Positions 33,188-41,919 of a stretch of DNA of 64,000 nucleotides are shown one piece after another. Origin of the DNA: Allobosea caraganae. GTDB taxonomy: Bacteria > Pseudomonadota > Alphaproteobacteria > Rhizobiales > Beijerinckiaceae. The position numbers and the translations under genes were made by a program. The stretch spans positions 38,238 to 102,237 of the forward strand of contig NZ_QQTO01000018.1 in assembly GCF_003351345.1 (NCBI RefSeq), written 5' to 3'. Every line of letters begins with the position of its first letter. Position 1 is the stretch's first letter. The notes beneath the pieces were generated by a model. That model was not told where the DNA came from. It made no database searches and worked only from the letters and a program-made list of their open reading frames with translations.

Positions 33188-34414
33188 ATGACCGTTTCCG
33201 CACTTGCCCCCTCCGCTCCGGCGGCCGAACCTGTTTTGCGGCGCGTTTCGCTGGTCGGCCGCACGCGTGCGGGCCTGGCCGAGGCGCTGGCCGAGATCGA
33301 CGTTCCCGAGAAGGAGCGGCGCATGCGCGTCGGCCAGCTCTGGAACTGGATCTACCACTACGGCGTGCGCGACTTCGCCGTGATGACCACGATCGGCAAG
33401 GGCTTGCGCGCGGCGCTGGCCGAGCGCTTCACGCTCGACCTGCCCGAGGTCACGGCCGAGCAGGTCTCGTCCGATGGCACGCGCAAATGGCTGATCCGGA
33501 TGGCGCCGACCGGCCCGCATGATCGCGGCGCCGAGATCGAGTGCGTCTACATTCCCGAGGTCGACCGCGGCACGCTCTGCGTCTCCAGCCAGGTCGGCTG
33601 CACCTTGACCTGCACCTTCTGCCACACCGGCACGCAGCGCCTGGTGCGCAACCTGACCTCCGAGGAGATCGTGGCGCAGCTGATGGTGGCGCGCGACCGG
33701 CTTGGCGATTTCCCCAATCGGAGCGCGCCCGAGGGCGCTTTCGTGCCGAATGATGGCGGGCGCTTCGTCTCCAACATCGTCTTCATGGGCATGGGCGAGC
33801 CGCTCTATAATTTCGACGGCGTCCGCGACGCGATCGACGTGATCTCCGACAACGAGGGGCTTTCGCTCGGACGCCGCCGCATCACGGTCTCGACCTCGGG
33901 CGTGGTGCCGCAGATCGAGGCGCTGGGCGGCCAGATGGGCACGATGCTGGCGATCTCGCTGCACGCCGTGCGCGACGAGCTGCGCAACGAGCTGGTGCCG
34001 CTCAACAAGAAATACCCGATCAAGGATCTCTTGGAGGCCTGCCGGAACTATCCCGGCCTGTCGAACGCCAAGCGCATCACCTTCGAATACGTGATGCTGA
34101 AGGGCATCAACGACAGCGATGCCGAGGCGCGCGAGCTGGTGCGGCTGCTCAAGGGCATCCCGGCCAAGATCAACCTGATCCCGTTCAACCCCTGGCCCGG
34201 CACGCGCTACGAGTGCTCGGACTGGGACCGGATCGAGCGCTTCTCCGAGATCGTCTTCCGGGCCGGCTATGCCTCGCCGGTGCGCACCCCGCGCGGCCGC
34301 GACATCCTCGCCGCCTGCGGCCAGCTCAAGAGCGAGACCGAAAAACTCTCGGCCCGCGCCCGGCTGATGCTGGAGCAGGGCGAGGTCGTCGAGCCGGCTT
34401 CGCTCGCCGGATAG
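33188..34414 (+). CDS. rlmN: Dual-specificity 23S rRNA/tRNA methyltransferase RlmN
   Basis: The 408-residue radical SAM enzyme methylates C2 of A2503 in 23S rRNA and A37 in tRNAs. It has the SAM-iron-sulfur motif Cys138-x3-Cys142-x2-Cys145 ([11 protein letters not shown]), GMGEPLYNF, and a C-terminal Cys in ILAACGQL matching the mCys position. The length and the N-terminal helical domain ([13 protein letters not shown]) are normal. Confidence 0.96.
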   Translation: MTVSALAPSAPAAEPVLRRVSLVGRTRAGLAEALAEIDVPEKERRMRVGQLWNWIYHYGVRDFAVMTTIGKGLRAALAERFTLDLPEVTAEQVSSDGTRKWLIRMAPTGPHDRGAEIECVYIPEVDRGTLCVSSQVGCTLTCTFCHTGTQRLVRNLTSEEIVAQLMVARDRLGDFPNRSAPEGAFVPNDGGRFVSNIVFMGMGEPLYNFDGVRDAIDVISDNEGLSLGRRRITVSTSGVVPQIEALGGQMGTMLAISLHAVRDELRNELVPLNKKYPIKDLLEACRNYPGLSNAKRITFEYVMLKGINDSDAEARELVRLLKGIPAKINLIPFNPWPGTRYECSDWDRIERFSEIVFRAGYASPVRTPRGRDILAACGQLKSETEKLSARARLMLEQGEVVEPASLAG

Positions 34415-34421
34415 TGAGTGG

Positions 34422-34470
34422 GAGCATGATGATCTCCGAAAACCGGTTCCCACTTTTCGGCATCATGCTC
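34422..34470. repeat. Dispersed palindromic repeat, family A copy
   Basis: GAGCATGATG (left) and CATCATGCTC (right) with the core CCGAAAACCGGTTCCCACTTTTCGG. It begins 8 bp after the rlmN stop and ends 6 bp before the next start, so it fills the whole intergenic gap. Confidence 0.85.
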
Positions 34471-34475
34471 TAGCC

Positions 34476-34967
34476 ATGCTGCGCTGGTTGCTGCTGATCC
34501 CGTTTGCGCTGCTGGTGGCGATGGGCGCGGGCCTGTTCGCGCTGCTGATCGCCAGCGTCGTCTCGCCTGATATCGCGCTTTTGATCGGCGGCGGCTTCGA
34601 GCGGCTGGTCTGGGCACTGCTCGATCAGGCCGGGAGCGGCTTCGACCCCGGCCCGACGGCCGAGGCCGCCTTCACCCTGCTCGGCCGGCTCGGCTTTGCG
34701 ATCATGGTTGCGCCGGTGGTGATCGTCGCCGTGGCGAGCGAGCTGTTCCGCCTGCGCAGCGGACTGATCCAGAGCGGGCTGACCGGATTGCTGGCGGCCT
34801 TGCTGCCGCTCGCCATGCTACGCCTTGCGCGGACGCCGAGCCCGGCCGAGCTGCAGATCATCGCGGCATTGTTCCTGGTCGGCGCCGCGACGGGGTTCGT
34901 CTACTGGCTGATCGCCGGGCGCGGGGCCGGTGGCGAGCGCGCAGCGCCCGCCACCCTACCGCGCTAG
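34476..34967 (+). CDS. Hypothetical integral membrane protein
   Basis: The 163-residue protein has four hydrophobic stretches (about 4-28, 68-90, 96-115 and 124-145) separated by short loops, with a basic C-terminal tail. No recognisable domain motif is present. It lies 61 bp downstream of rlmN, separated by a family A repeat, and may share its transcript. The codon use looks normal for the region. Confidence 0.65.
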   Translation: MLRWLLLIPFALLVAMGAGLFALLIASVVSPDIALLIGGGFERLVWALLDQAGSGFDPGPTAEAAFTLLGRLGFAIMVAPVVIVAVASELFRLRSGLIQSGLTGLLAALLPLAMLRLARTPSPAELQIIAALFLVGAATGFVYWLIAGRGAGGERAAPATLPR

Positions 34968-34974
34968 AGACGGC

Positions 34975-35667
34975 TCAGAGGCCCAGAGCCTTGCGCAGCT
35001 CGGCCTTGGCGACCGCGTATTCGGCCTGAAACTCCGGCTGGCTCATGAGGTTGTAGGCGATCACGCTGCCGGCGATGCGGCCGCCCTCGATGTCGGCGCG
35101 GAAATGGATGCCGCCGATGATGCGGTTCTCGCCATAGGCCCAGGCGCGGGCCATGATCTCGGCGCGCTTCTCCGGAACCATGTTCGACAGGACGATGCCC
35201 ATCAGCGTGCCGACCGTGGTGTGGCCGGACGGGTAGGCGCCCGAATTCGAGAGCTTCACCGCCGGCTTGACCAGCGGGCTGTACTGATGCGGGCGCGGGC
35301 GCTTCCAGACGTCCTTGGCCGGGTCGACAACGGCGCCCTCGGTGGCGACGACGCGATCGAAGAAGGACGAGAAGGCCGGCAGCGCCTCCTGCTTGAACTT
35401 CGGGCCCATGACATCGGCGAAGCGCCAGACATCTTCCACCACATCGGCCTGGGCCTGCGCCTCCATCTCCGGGGTGCGCGTGACCTGGAGGGTCAGAACC
35501 TCGGCGAGCTCCGCCTTGGTCTGCGCCGAATCGTTCGCCGGGGGCGGCTTCAGCAGCGTCAGCAGGTCGACGGTCTTGGCGGTGGCGAAGGGCTTTGCCT
35601 CGTCGGCGTAGACAGGCGAAAACGCGAAGGCGACCGCTGTGACGGCGGCGATGAGGATAGTGCGCAT
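34975..35667 (-). CDS. Secreted class A acid phosphatase (PAP2 family)
   Basis: The 230-residue protein has a signal peptide (about 1-21) and PAP2 motifs: Lys118-x6-Arg125-Pro, PSGHT with His149, and Arg182-x5-His188 with Asp192. This layout (KDVWKRPRP, NSGAYPSGHT, NRIIGGIHFRAD) is that of PhoN/class A nonspecific acid phosphatases in the periplasm. It hydrolyses organic phosphomonoesters. It is in tandem with a secreted gamma-glutamyltransferase gene. Confidence 0.9.
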   Translation of the reverse strand: MRTILIAAVTAVAFAFSPVYADEAKPFATAKTVDLLTLLKPPPANDSAQTKAELAEVLTLQVTRTPEMEAQAQADVVEDVWRFADVMGPKFKQEALPAFSSFFDRVVATEGAVVDPAKDVWKRPRPHQYSPLVKPAVKLSNSGAYPSGHTTVGTLMGIVLSNMVPEKRAEIMARAWAYGENRIIGGIHFRADIEGGRIAGSVIAYNLMSQPEFQAEYAVAKAELRKALGL

Positions 35668-35750
35668 AGGTAGTCTCCGGGGTGAGCGGAGATTTGGCGC
35701 CCCGGATATGACGTTATGACGATGGCCTGGATCACGTTTCGCGCCGTGCC

Positions 35751-37523
35751 CTAATCACCGATCGCCACGCCCTCGCGCCGGCCATCCGCGCCGCCGAGAT
35801 AGCCCTCGGGGGTCTTCACGATGGCCTGGATGCCGGAATTCAGATCGACCAGCCGAACCTGGTGGCCTTTGGCCTCCAGCGCCGGCTTCCAGCCTTCCGC
35901 CTCGGTGCCGGCCTCTATCTCGGTCGGGCCGTTGCGGCTGCCGAAATTGGGGAAGTCGACCGCCCGCTGCGGGTCCATCTTCCAGTCGAGCAGCGCGACC
36001 AGCGTCTTGGCGACATAGGGGATGATCTGGCTGCCGCCGGGCGAGCCGGTGACCGCGTAGAGCCGGCCGAAGGCGTCGAAGACCAGGGTGGGCGACATCG
36101 AGGAGCGCGGCCGCTTGCCGGGCTCGACGCGGTTGGCGACCGGCTTGCCGTCCTCCTCCGGCACGAAGGAGAAGTCGGTCAGCTCGTTGTTGAGCAGGAA
36201 GCCGCTCCTGGTCATCAGCCGCGAGCCGAAGCCGTCCTCGATCGTGGTGGTCATCGCCACGGCATCGCCGCGCTCGTCGACCACCGAGATATGGCTGGTG
36301 CCGTGCTCGACGCCGTCGGAGGGCGCGAGCAGCATGGCGCGCTTGTTCGGCGGATCGCCCGGCTTGGCCGTCACCATCGACCTGTCCGGGCTGACGAGCA
36401 TGGCGCGCGAGCGGATATAGTCACGGTCGATCAGGCCGCTCACGGGCACGCTGAGGAAGGCGGGATCGGCGAGGTAGAGCCCGCGATCGGCGAAGGCGAG
36501 GCGGCCGGCCTCGCTGAACCAATGCGCCGCCTCCGCGCCCGGGCCCATGCGGGCGATATCGCGGGTTTCGAGCACCCCGAGCATCTGCTGGATGGCGATG
36601 GCGCCCGAACTCGGCGGCCCCATGCCGCAGATGCGCCAGACGCGGTACTGGCCGCAGACCGGCTCGCGCTCCTCGACCTCGTAGGCCTTCAGGTCGGCCA
36701 GCGTCATGTCGCCGGGATTGGCGGCGTGGCCGGTGACGGTCGCGACGATGTCCTCGGCGATCTCGCCGGAATAGAAGGCATCGGCTCCCACGGCGGCTAT
36801 CTTGCGCAGGGTCGCGGCGAAGGCGGGGTTCTGCAGGACGGTGCCGACCGCCTTCGGCTTGCCGTCGGCCTCGTAGAAATAGGCTGCGGCGAGCGGCTCC
36901 TTGCCCAGGTTCTTCTCCAGGCCGAGCAGCCCGTTGAGGCGCGGCGAGATGGTGAAGCCGTCCTCGGCCAGCTTGATCGCGGGCGCGAGCAGCTCGGGCC
37001 AGGGCAGCTTGCCCCAGCGCTGATGCGCCGCCTCCAGCAGCTTCAGCGTACCGGGCACGCCGACCGAGCGGCCGCCGACCACGGCATCGACGAACTTCAT
37101 CGGCTTGCCGTCCGGGCCGAGGAAGCGGTTCGGCCTGGCGGCTTGAGGGGCGGTCTCGCGGCCGTCGAGCGTGCTGACGCTCTTCTTCTCCTCGTCCCAA
37201 TGCACCATGAAGGCGCCGCCGCCGATGCCGGAGCTTTGCGGCTCGACCAGGTTGAGCACGAACTGGATCGCGATCGCGGCATCGACTGCGCTGCCGCCCT
37301 TGCGCAGGATGTCGCGGCCGGCCGCGGCGGCGAGCGGGTTGGCGGCGGCTGCCATGTAGCGCTGCGCCGTGCCCATCGTCTTGACGATGCGGCCTGTGGA
37401 GGCTTCGGGGGCTGCAGGAAGGGTCGTTTGCGCTGTGGCCGTTGCGGCCAACGCCACTGCCGCCAGCGGAATGAAAGCCGCCAGCCGCGCGAGGCCGGAC
37501 AAGGTTGAAAGCGAGCGACGCAT
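35751..37523 (-). CDS. ggt: Gamma-glutamyltransferase
   Basis: The 590-residue periplasmic enzyme has a signal peptide (about 1-32, ending ATATAQ). It is an Ntn-hydrolase that self-cleaves before Thr409 (EHGTSHISVVD). Further family segments are SGIGGGAFMVH, GMGPPSSGAIAIQQML, RSSMSPTLVF and GSPGGSQIIPYV. It cleaves glutathione and transfers gamma-glutamyl groups. The ATG at 37523 gives the signal peptide; upstream codons run into the family F repeat. The C-terminal GGADGRREG is typical. Confidence 0.94.
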   Translation of the reverse strand: MRRSLSTLSGLARLAAFIPLAAVALAATATAQTTLPAAPEASTGRIVKTMGTAQRYMAAAANPLAAAAGRDILRKGGSAVDAAIAIQFVLNLVEPQSSGIGGGAFMVHWDEEKKSVSTLDGRETAPQAARPNRFLGPDGKPMKFVDAVVGGRSVGVPGTLKLLEAAHQRWGKLPWPELLAPAIKLAEDGFTISPRLNGLLGLEKNLGKEPLAAAYFYEADGKPKAVGTVLQNPAFAATLRKIAAVGADAFYSGEIAEDIVATVTGHAANPGDMTLADLKAYEVEEREPVCGQYRVWRICGMGPPSSGAIAIQQMLGVLETRDIARMGPGAEAAHWFSEAGRLAFADRGLYLADPAFLSVPVSGLIDRDYIRSRAMLVSPDRSMVTAKPGDPPNKRAMLLAPSDGVEHGTSHISVVDERGDAVAMTTTIEDGFGSRLMTRSGFLLNNELTDFSFVPEEDGKPVANRVEPGKRPRSSMSPTLVFDAFGRLYAVTGSPGGSQIIPYVAKTLVALLDWKMDPQRAVDFPNFGSRNGPTEIEAGTEAEGWKPALEAKGHQVRLVDLNSGIQAIVKTPEGYLGGADGRREGVAIGD

Positions 37524-37609
37524 GGTCCGATCTCCGTGCCGATTCCTGCGAGAGCCCCGTCCGACCGGAGCATGATACGTCCGGGTCGGAACCGCCAGAC
37601 GGAATAAAG

Positions 37610-37768
37610 GGCGCGGGGAACCCTCTCCTGTAAGGAGAGGGCAGGGTGAGGTGTCGGCCAGAACACCAGTGAGGCTCAAGCAGGGCCGCTGTTAGGTCAC
37701 GGCTACAGTGTCAAACGGCCGACACCTCACCCCCACCCCTCTCCTTACAGGAGAGGGGCTCCCGCGCC
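37610..37768. repeat. About 160-bp inverted-repeat element, family F copy 2
   Basis: This copy matches 27824-27983 when read on the other strand, including CTCTCCTGTAAGGAGAG and CCTAACAGCGGCCCTGCTT. A few substitutions and a small length difference are visible. It lies between ggt and lemA. Confidence 0.9.
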
Positions 37769-37875
37769 TCCTTCGGAATCCCCACTTCTATCGGCAGGCG
37801 CCATCTGTCTTTGACCTGTCGGGGTGGAGGGCTAAGGTCTCCCGAATCGATCGACCATCGCCAAAGGGGCCCGGC

Positions 37876-38484
37876 ATGTCGTTTGCGCTTTCCACACCTC
37901 TTCGCCGCGGCCTCGTGCTGGCAGTGCTCGCCGTCTTCGGCCTCGCGCTCGCCGGCTGCGGCGTCAACAACGTGCCGACGCTGGAGGAGAAGGCCAAGGC
38001 TGCCTGGAGCGAGGTGCAGAACCAGTACCAGCGCCGGGCCGACCTCATCCCCAACCTGGTCGAGACCGTGAAGGGCTACGCGACGCAGGAGCGCGAGGTG
38101 CTGACCCAGGTCATCGAGGCCCGCGCCAAGGCGACGCAGGTCAAGGTCGACGCCTCCACGATTACCGATCCGGCCAAGTTCAAGGAATATCAGGACGCCC
38201 AGAACCAGCTCACCGGCGCGCTCGGGCGGCTGCTGGTCACGGTCGAGCGCTATCCCGAGCTGAAGTCGAACCAGAACTTCCTCGCCCTGCAGTCGCAGCT
38301 CGAAGGCACCGAGAACCGCGTCGCGGTCTCCCGGCGCGACTACATCCAGGCCGTGCAGGCCTTCAACACCGAGATCCGCACCTTCCCGGGCGTGATCTGG
38401 GCGCGGCTGTTCTGGGGTGCCAAGCCGATGGAGACTTTTACGGCGACGGCGGGGGCCGAGAAGCCGCCGGAGGTGAAGTTCTAG
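37876..38484 (+). CDS. lemA: LemA family lipoprotein
   Basis: The 202-residue protein has a lipobox LALAGC with Cys28 and a long coiled helical body (WSEVQNQYQRRADLIPNLVETVKGYA, LGRLLVTVERYPELKSNQNF, ENRVAVSRRDYIQAVQAFN). LemA proteins are envelope proteins of unknown mechanism, frequently adjacent to TPM proteins. It lies 13 bp upstream of a TPM gene in the same direction, forming a three-gene operon. Confidence 0.93.
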   Translation: MSFALSTPLRRGLVLAVLAVFGLALAGCGVNNVPTLEEKAKAAWSEVQNQYQRRADLIPNLVETVKGYATQEREVLTQVIEARAKATQVKVDASTITDPAKFKEYQDAQNQLTGALGRLLVTVERYPELKSNQNFLALQSQLEGTENRVAVSRRDYIQAVQAFNTEIRTFPGVIWARLFWGAKPMETFTATAGAEKPPEVKF

Positions 38485-38497
38485 GCGAGTTGATCCA

Positions 38498-39319
38498 ATG
38501 CGCCTTGCGGGCCTGTCAGCTGCGATACAAGGCGTATTGGCGGCAATCGTGGTGCTGGCCTTTGCCGGAGTGGCGGCGGCCGAACCGAGCTACCCCGCCC
38601 TCACCGGCCGCATCGTCGACAATGCCAACCTGATCAGCGCCGAGGCGCGCGGCCGCATCGAGCAGAAGATCGCGGCGCATGAGGCCAAGACCAGCGACCA
38701 GGTCGTGGTCGCGACCCTGCCCTCGCTGCAGGGCGTGACGATCGAGGAGTTCGCCAACGGCTTGTTCCGGCATTGGCAGCTCGGCGCCAAGTCCAAGAAT
38801 AACGGCGTCCTGCTGCTGGTGGCGCCGAACGAGCGCAAGGTCCGGATCGAGGTCGGCTATGGGCTCGAAGGTGCGCTGACCGACGCGCTCTCCAAGGTGA
38901 TCATCACCACGGCGGTGGCGCCGAAGTTCAAGAACGGCGACTTCGCCGGCGGCATCGAAGGCGGCGTCGATGCGATCCTGAGCATCCTCGCCGGGGATGC
39001 CGAGGAATGGCAGCGCAAGGCCGAGATCCGCGACGACGAGAGCTCATTCAGCGAGAACCTCGCCGTCATCATGGTGATGATCTTCATCGTGATCCTGATC
39101 GTCAGCATCCTGCGCGGCTTGAAGCAGGGCGGTGGCGGCAGCCGGATGCACCGGACGCGCGACGGGCGCTGGATCGCCTTGCCGACCGGCTCAAGCTGGA
39201 GCACCGGTTCGGGTTCCGGCTGGAGCGGTGGCGGAAGCTGGAGTTCGGGCGGCAGTTCCGGCGGGTTCTCCGGCGGTGGCGGCTCGTCGGGCGGCGGCGG
39301 AGCTTCGGGAGACTGGTGA
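38498..39319 (+). CDS. TPM-domain protein, secreted and membrane-anchored (YgcG-like)
   Basis: The 273-residue protein has a signal peptide (about 1-30), a TPM domain (about 35-165: LISAEARGRIEQKIAAHEAKTSDQVVVA, NNGVLLLVAPNERKVRIEVGYGLEGALTD), a membrane helix (about 187-205, LAVIMVMIFIVILIVSIL) and a Gly/Ser-rich tail (about 230-273). TPM proteins are linked to photosystem repair in plants and to envelope stress in bacteria. The stop overlaps the next start (TGATG). Confidence 0.9.
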   Translation: MRLAGLSAAIQGVLAAIVVLAFAGVAAAEPSYPALTGRIVDNANLISAEARGRIEQKIAAHEAKTSDQVVVATLPSLQGVTIEEFANGLFRHWQLGAKSKNNGVLLLVAPNERKVRIEVGYGLEGALTDALSKVIITTAVAPKFKNGDFAGGIEGGVDAILSILAGDAEEWQRKAEIRDDESSFSENLAVIMVMIFIVILIVSILRGLKQGGGGSRMHRTRDGRWIALPTGSSWSTGSGSGWSGGGSWSSGGSSGGFSGGGGSSGGGGASGDW

Positions 39320-39924
39320 TGGACGAGCAGGACCGGGAAGCCGTCGCGGAGGCGGTCAGGCAGGCCGAGACACTGACCTCAGGCGAGATCGTCGTGGTGG
39401 TCGACCGCGCCGCCAGCAGCTACCGCACCGTGCCGATGGTGATGGCCCTGGCGCTGGCGCTGTTCGTGCCCTGGCCGCTGCTGCTGCTGACCTTCACCAG
39501 CGCGCCGCGCATCTTCCTGATCCAGCTGATCAGCGCGGCCGTGCTGATGGCGGCCCTGCTCTGGTATGGCCGCGGCGGTCGCTTCGTGCCCGGCTTCGTC
39601 AAGCGCGGGCGGGCGCATGACGTGGCCTTGCGCGAGTTCACGGCGCGCGGGCTGACCCGCACGCGCGGCCGCACCGGCGTCCTGCTCTATATCGCCGTGC
39701 AGGAGCGCTATGCCGAAATCCTCGCCGATAGCGGCATCGACGGAAAGGTCGAGCATGAGACCTGGCGCGGCATCGTCGAGCCGCTGCTGCTGGCGGCGAA
39801 GGAGGATCGGCTGCGCGAGGGGCTGATCGCCGCCGTCGCCGATCTCGGCCACGTGCTGGCGCAGCATGCGCCGCCGGCCGCCAATGATGTCGACGAGCTG
39901 CCGAACAAGGTCGTGCTGCTCTAA
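39319..39924 (+). CDS. Second TPM-domain membrane protein
   Basis: The 201-residue protein splits a TPM-type domain: LTSGEIVVVVDRAASSY, two membrane helices (about 42-60 and 68-84), then GRTGVLLYIAVQERYAEILADSGI and a C-terminal helix. No signal peptide precedes. It overlaps the upstream TPM gene by 1 bp, indicating coupling, and both likely act with LemA in the envelope. Confidence 0.85.
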   Translation: MDEQDREAVAEAVRQAETLTSGEIVVVVDRAASSYRTVPMVMALALALFVPWPLLLLTFTSAPRIFLIQLISAAVLMAALLWYGRGGRFVPGFVKRGRAHDVALREFTARGLTRTRGRTGVLLYIAVQERYAEILADSGIDGKVEHETWRGIVEPLLLAAKEDRLREGLIAAVADLGHVLAQHAPPAANDVDELPNKVVLL

Positions 39925-39933
39925 AAGGCTTCT

Positions 39934-40014
39934 CCGTCATTGCGAGCGTAGCGAAGCAATCCAGACCGCGCGCTCGACGGCCCCTGGATTGCTTCGCTAC
40001 GCTCGCAATGACGG
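39934..40014. repeat. Dispersed palindromic repeat, family C copy 2
   Basis: The arms are CCGTCATTGCGAGCGTAGCG and CGCTACGCTCGCAATGACGG with GAAGCAATCCAG / CTGGATTGCTTC inside. It is the counterpart of 21066-21151. It lies exactly between convergent genes (TPM and DUF1223), a good place for a bidirectional terminator. Confidence 0.85.
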
Positions 40015-40023
40015 AAATAGGCC

Positions 40024-40779
40024 TCAGCGCTTGCTCAACGCCGCGCCCAAAATCGTGCCGGGGATCATGCCGTATTTGCTCGGCTGGTCGGCCTGGACCA
40101 GCACGGCATAGCCGTCGGCGCCCTCGGCCTTGGTCGAGGAGATCGGTGCCTGCATGGTGGTCTGCGTGCCCGTCCAGTCGCCGACGCGGACCATGCCGCG
40201 CACGACGTTGGCGTAGGAGGCTGAGCGGCCCTTGTTCTCGCCGCGCTCGATCGGGACCATGACCAGCCGCGAGATCGGCAAGACCCAGACGCCGCCGGGC
40301 TTGTCGCTGCCGCCGGCCGCGGGCGTGAGCTGGATGCGCAAGGTACCGGCCGCCTCGTCGAGCGAGACCGTGACCGGCAGGGCCGTATCGGCCTGGTCCT
40401 TGACCGCCTTCTCGAGGTTGGCCTTGTCCGAGCCGACCATGTGGACGGTGCCGTTGATCACGGCCTGGGGCGTGTAGATCTGGCCGTCGCCGCGGGTCTT
40501 GGCATAGAGCTTCTGGCGCTTGGTGAAGGCGTCCTGGGCCAACGTGTCCTTCCAGCCGAGATAATCCCAATAGGTCACCGGCAGGGTCAGCGCGATCAGG
40601 CCGGGGTCCTTGGCGAGCTCGACGAAGAGCGCGTCGGCGGCCGGGCAAGAGGAGCAGCCCTGGCTGGTGAAGAGCTCGAGCACCGCCTTCGGCTTCGCCG
40701 CCGGCTCGGCATGCGCCATCGTGCCGCCGAAAGCGAGGGCAGCGAAGAGGGGGGCGGCGAGGCGGGCGCGGTGAAGCAT
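40024..40779 (-). CDS. DUF1223 secreted thioredoxin-like protein
   Basis: The 251-residue protein has a signal peptide (about 1-24) and Cys42-Ser-Ser-Cys45 (LFTSQGCSSCPAADALF), with YTPQAVINGTVHMVGSD following. The fold is thioredoxin-like, and the CSSC site suggests a periplasmic redox function; the partner is unknown. It is downstream of, and co-directional with, the lipid A acyltransferase gene, 67 bp away. Confidence 0.88.
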   Translation of the reverse strand: MLHRARLAAPLFAALAFGGTMAHAEPAAKPKAVLELFTSQGCSSCPAADALFVELAKDPGLIALTLPVTYWDYLGWKDTLAQDAFTKRQKLYAKTRGDGQIYTPQAVINGTVHMVGSDKANLEKAVKDQADTALPVTVSLDEAAGTLRIQLTPAAGGSDKPGGVWVLPISRLVMVPIERGENKGRSASYANVVRGMVRVGDWTGTQTTMQAPISSTKAEGADGYAVLVQADQPSKYGMIPGTILGAALSKR

Positions 40780-40846
40780 GTCTCGAACTCGGCTGCAGTT
40801 TAGCTGCGAGGTATTACCAAAGCGCTGAACGGCCCTCACTTGGAAA

Positions 40847-41827
40847 TCACGTTGCCTTGAAGGCGGGCTTTACCGGCCCTCTCTTTTCGTAATCCGCCAG
40901 CGCGGCGCTGCCAATCATGTTGGGGCGCCAGCGCCGGTGCATCCAGAGCCACTGCTCGGGATGCTCGCGCACCCAGCCATCGACCACCGCCGTCATCATC
41001 GCCATGGCGCCGGCGACGTCGATCTCGCCGGCCGCATCGCGCGGCAGGTCGAGCGGCGGCGTCAGCTCCAGCCGGAAGCGCTGGTTCGGCAGGCGGATGA
41101 CGCGCACGCCATGGACCGGGCATTCGAAGCGCCGGACGAATTTGCCGAGGATCGGGTTGGTCAGCGCGGGTCGGCCAAGGAAGGGCACCACGACGCCGCG
41201 GGTAAAGTGCTGGTCGATCAGCATGCCGAGATGGCCGCCCTTCTCCAGCACGCCCTGCATGGCGAAGGCCGCGCCCTGCTTCGCCGCGGCGAGCCCGCCC
41301 ATGGCGCCGGAGCGGATCTCGTGGACGACGCTGGCGATGGCCGGGTCGTTCGGGGCGCGGAAGACCGCGGTCGTCTCAAGGTCGTAGGCCGCCGCGCAGA
41401 TCGCCGGCAGCTCCCAGTTGCCGAGATGGGCCGAGAAGATCAGGCCGGGCTTCTCGTCGTCCTTGAGCGCGATGAAGTGCTCGATGCCGGCGACCTCGAC
41501 GCGCGAGGGCTTGCCGGGGTTGTGATAGTCATAGTCGAAGAGCGTGTTGAGATGGGCGTATTCGGCGGCGGTGCGGCCGAGATTCTCCCAGGCGCCGCGG
41601 GCGATCGCCTTGACCTCGGCCTCGCTCTTCTCGGGGAAGACCGCGCGGATATTGGCGAGCGCGACCTTGTTGACCGGGATCAGCGGGCTGACGCTGCGCA
41701 GCAGCCAGCCGCCGAGATCGCTGGAGCGCTCGCGGCCGAGCAGGCGCAGGGCGCCGAACAGCGCCCGGATCAGGCCGATCATCACCGCGGCGAAAAGCCG
41801 GGCGGCAAATTGCTTCAGGCGTCTCAA
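40847..41827 (-). CDS. lpxXL: Lipid A acyltransferase LpxXL
   Basis: The 326-residue LpxL/HtrB-family acyltransferase is an inner-membrane protein with an N-terminal hydrophobic segment and HX4E motif His134-Glu139 (HLGNWE). In rhizobia LpxXL transfers the 27-hydroxyoctacosanoyl chain from AcpXL to lipid A. Its place as the last gene of the VLCFA cluster supports that role rather than lauroyl transfer. The start is a TTG at 41827 with GAGGG upstream, which is the least certain point. Confidence 0.88.
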   Translation of the reverse strand: MRRLKQFAARLFAAVMIGLIRALFGALRLLGRERSSDLGGWLLRSVSPLIPVNKVALANIRAVFPEKSEAEVKAIARGAWENLGRTAAEYAHLNTLFDYDYHNPGKPSRVEVAGIEHFIALKDDEKPGLIFSAHLGNWELPAICAAAYDLETTAVFRAPNDPAIASVVHEIRSGAMGGLAAAKQGAAFAMQGVLEKGGHLGMLIDQHFTRGVVVPFLGRPALTNPILGKFVRRFECPVHGVRVIRLPNQRFRLELTPPLDLPRDAAGEIDVAGAMAMMTAVVDGWVREHPEQWLWMHRRWRPNMIGSAALADYEKRGPVKPAFKAT

Positions 41828-41919
41828 CGCGGCAAAGCCCTCTCTGTTGCCGGAAAGGGCCCGGCGTCAGCCGCGCGACTAGCGTCAGGAAGGGATGCGG
41901 GTCAAGTCCGCAGCGTCTC

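Noticed and set aside
27824..37768. A composite transposon flanked by inverted copies
   Set aside because: The elements are palindromic intergenic repeats without a transposase gene or target-site duplication, and the block contains ordinary core genes.
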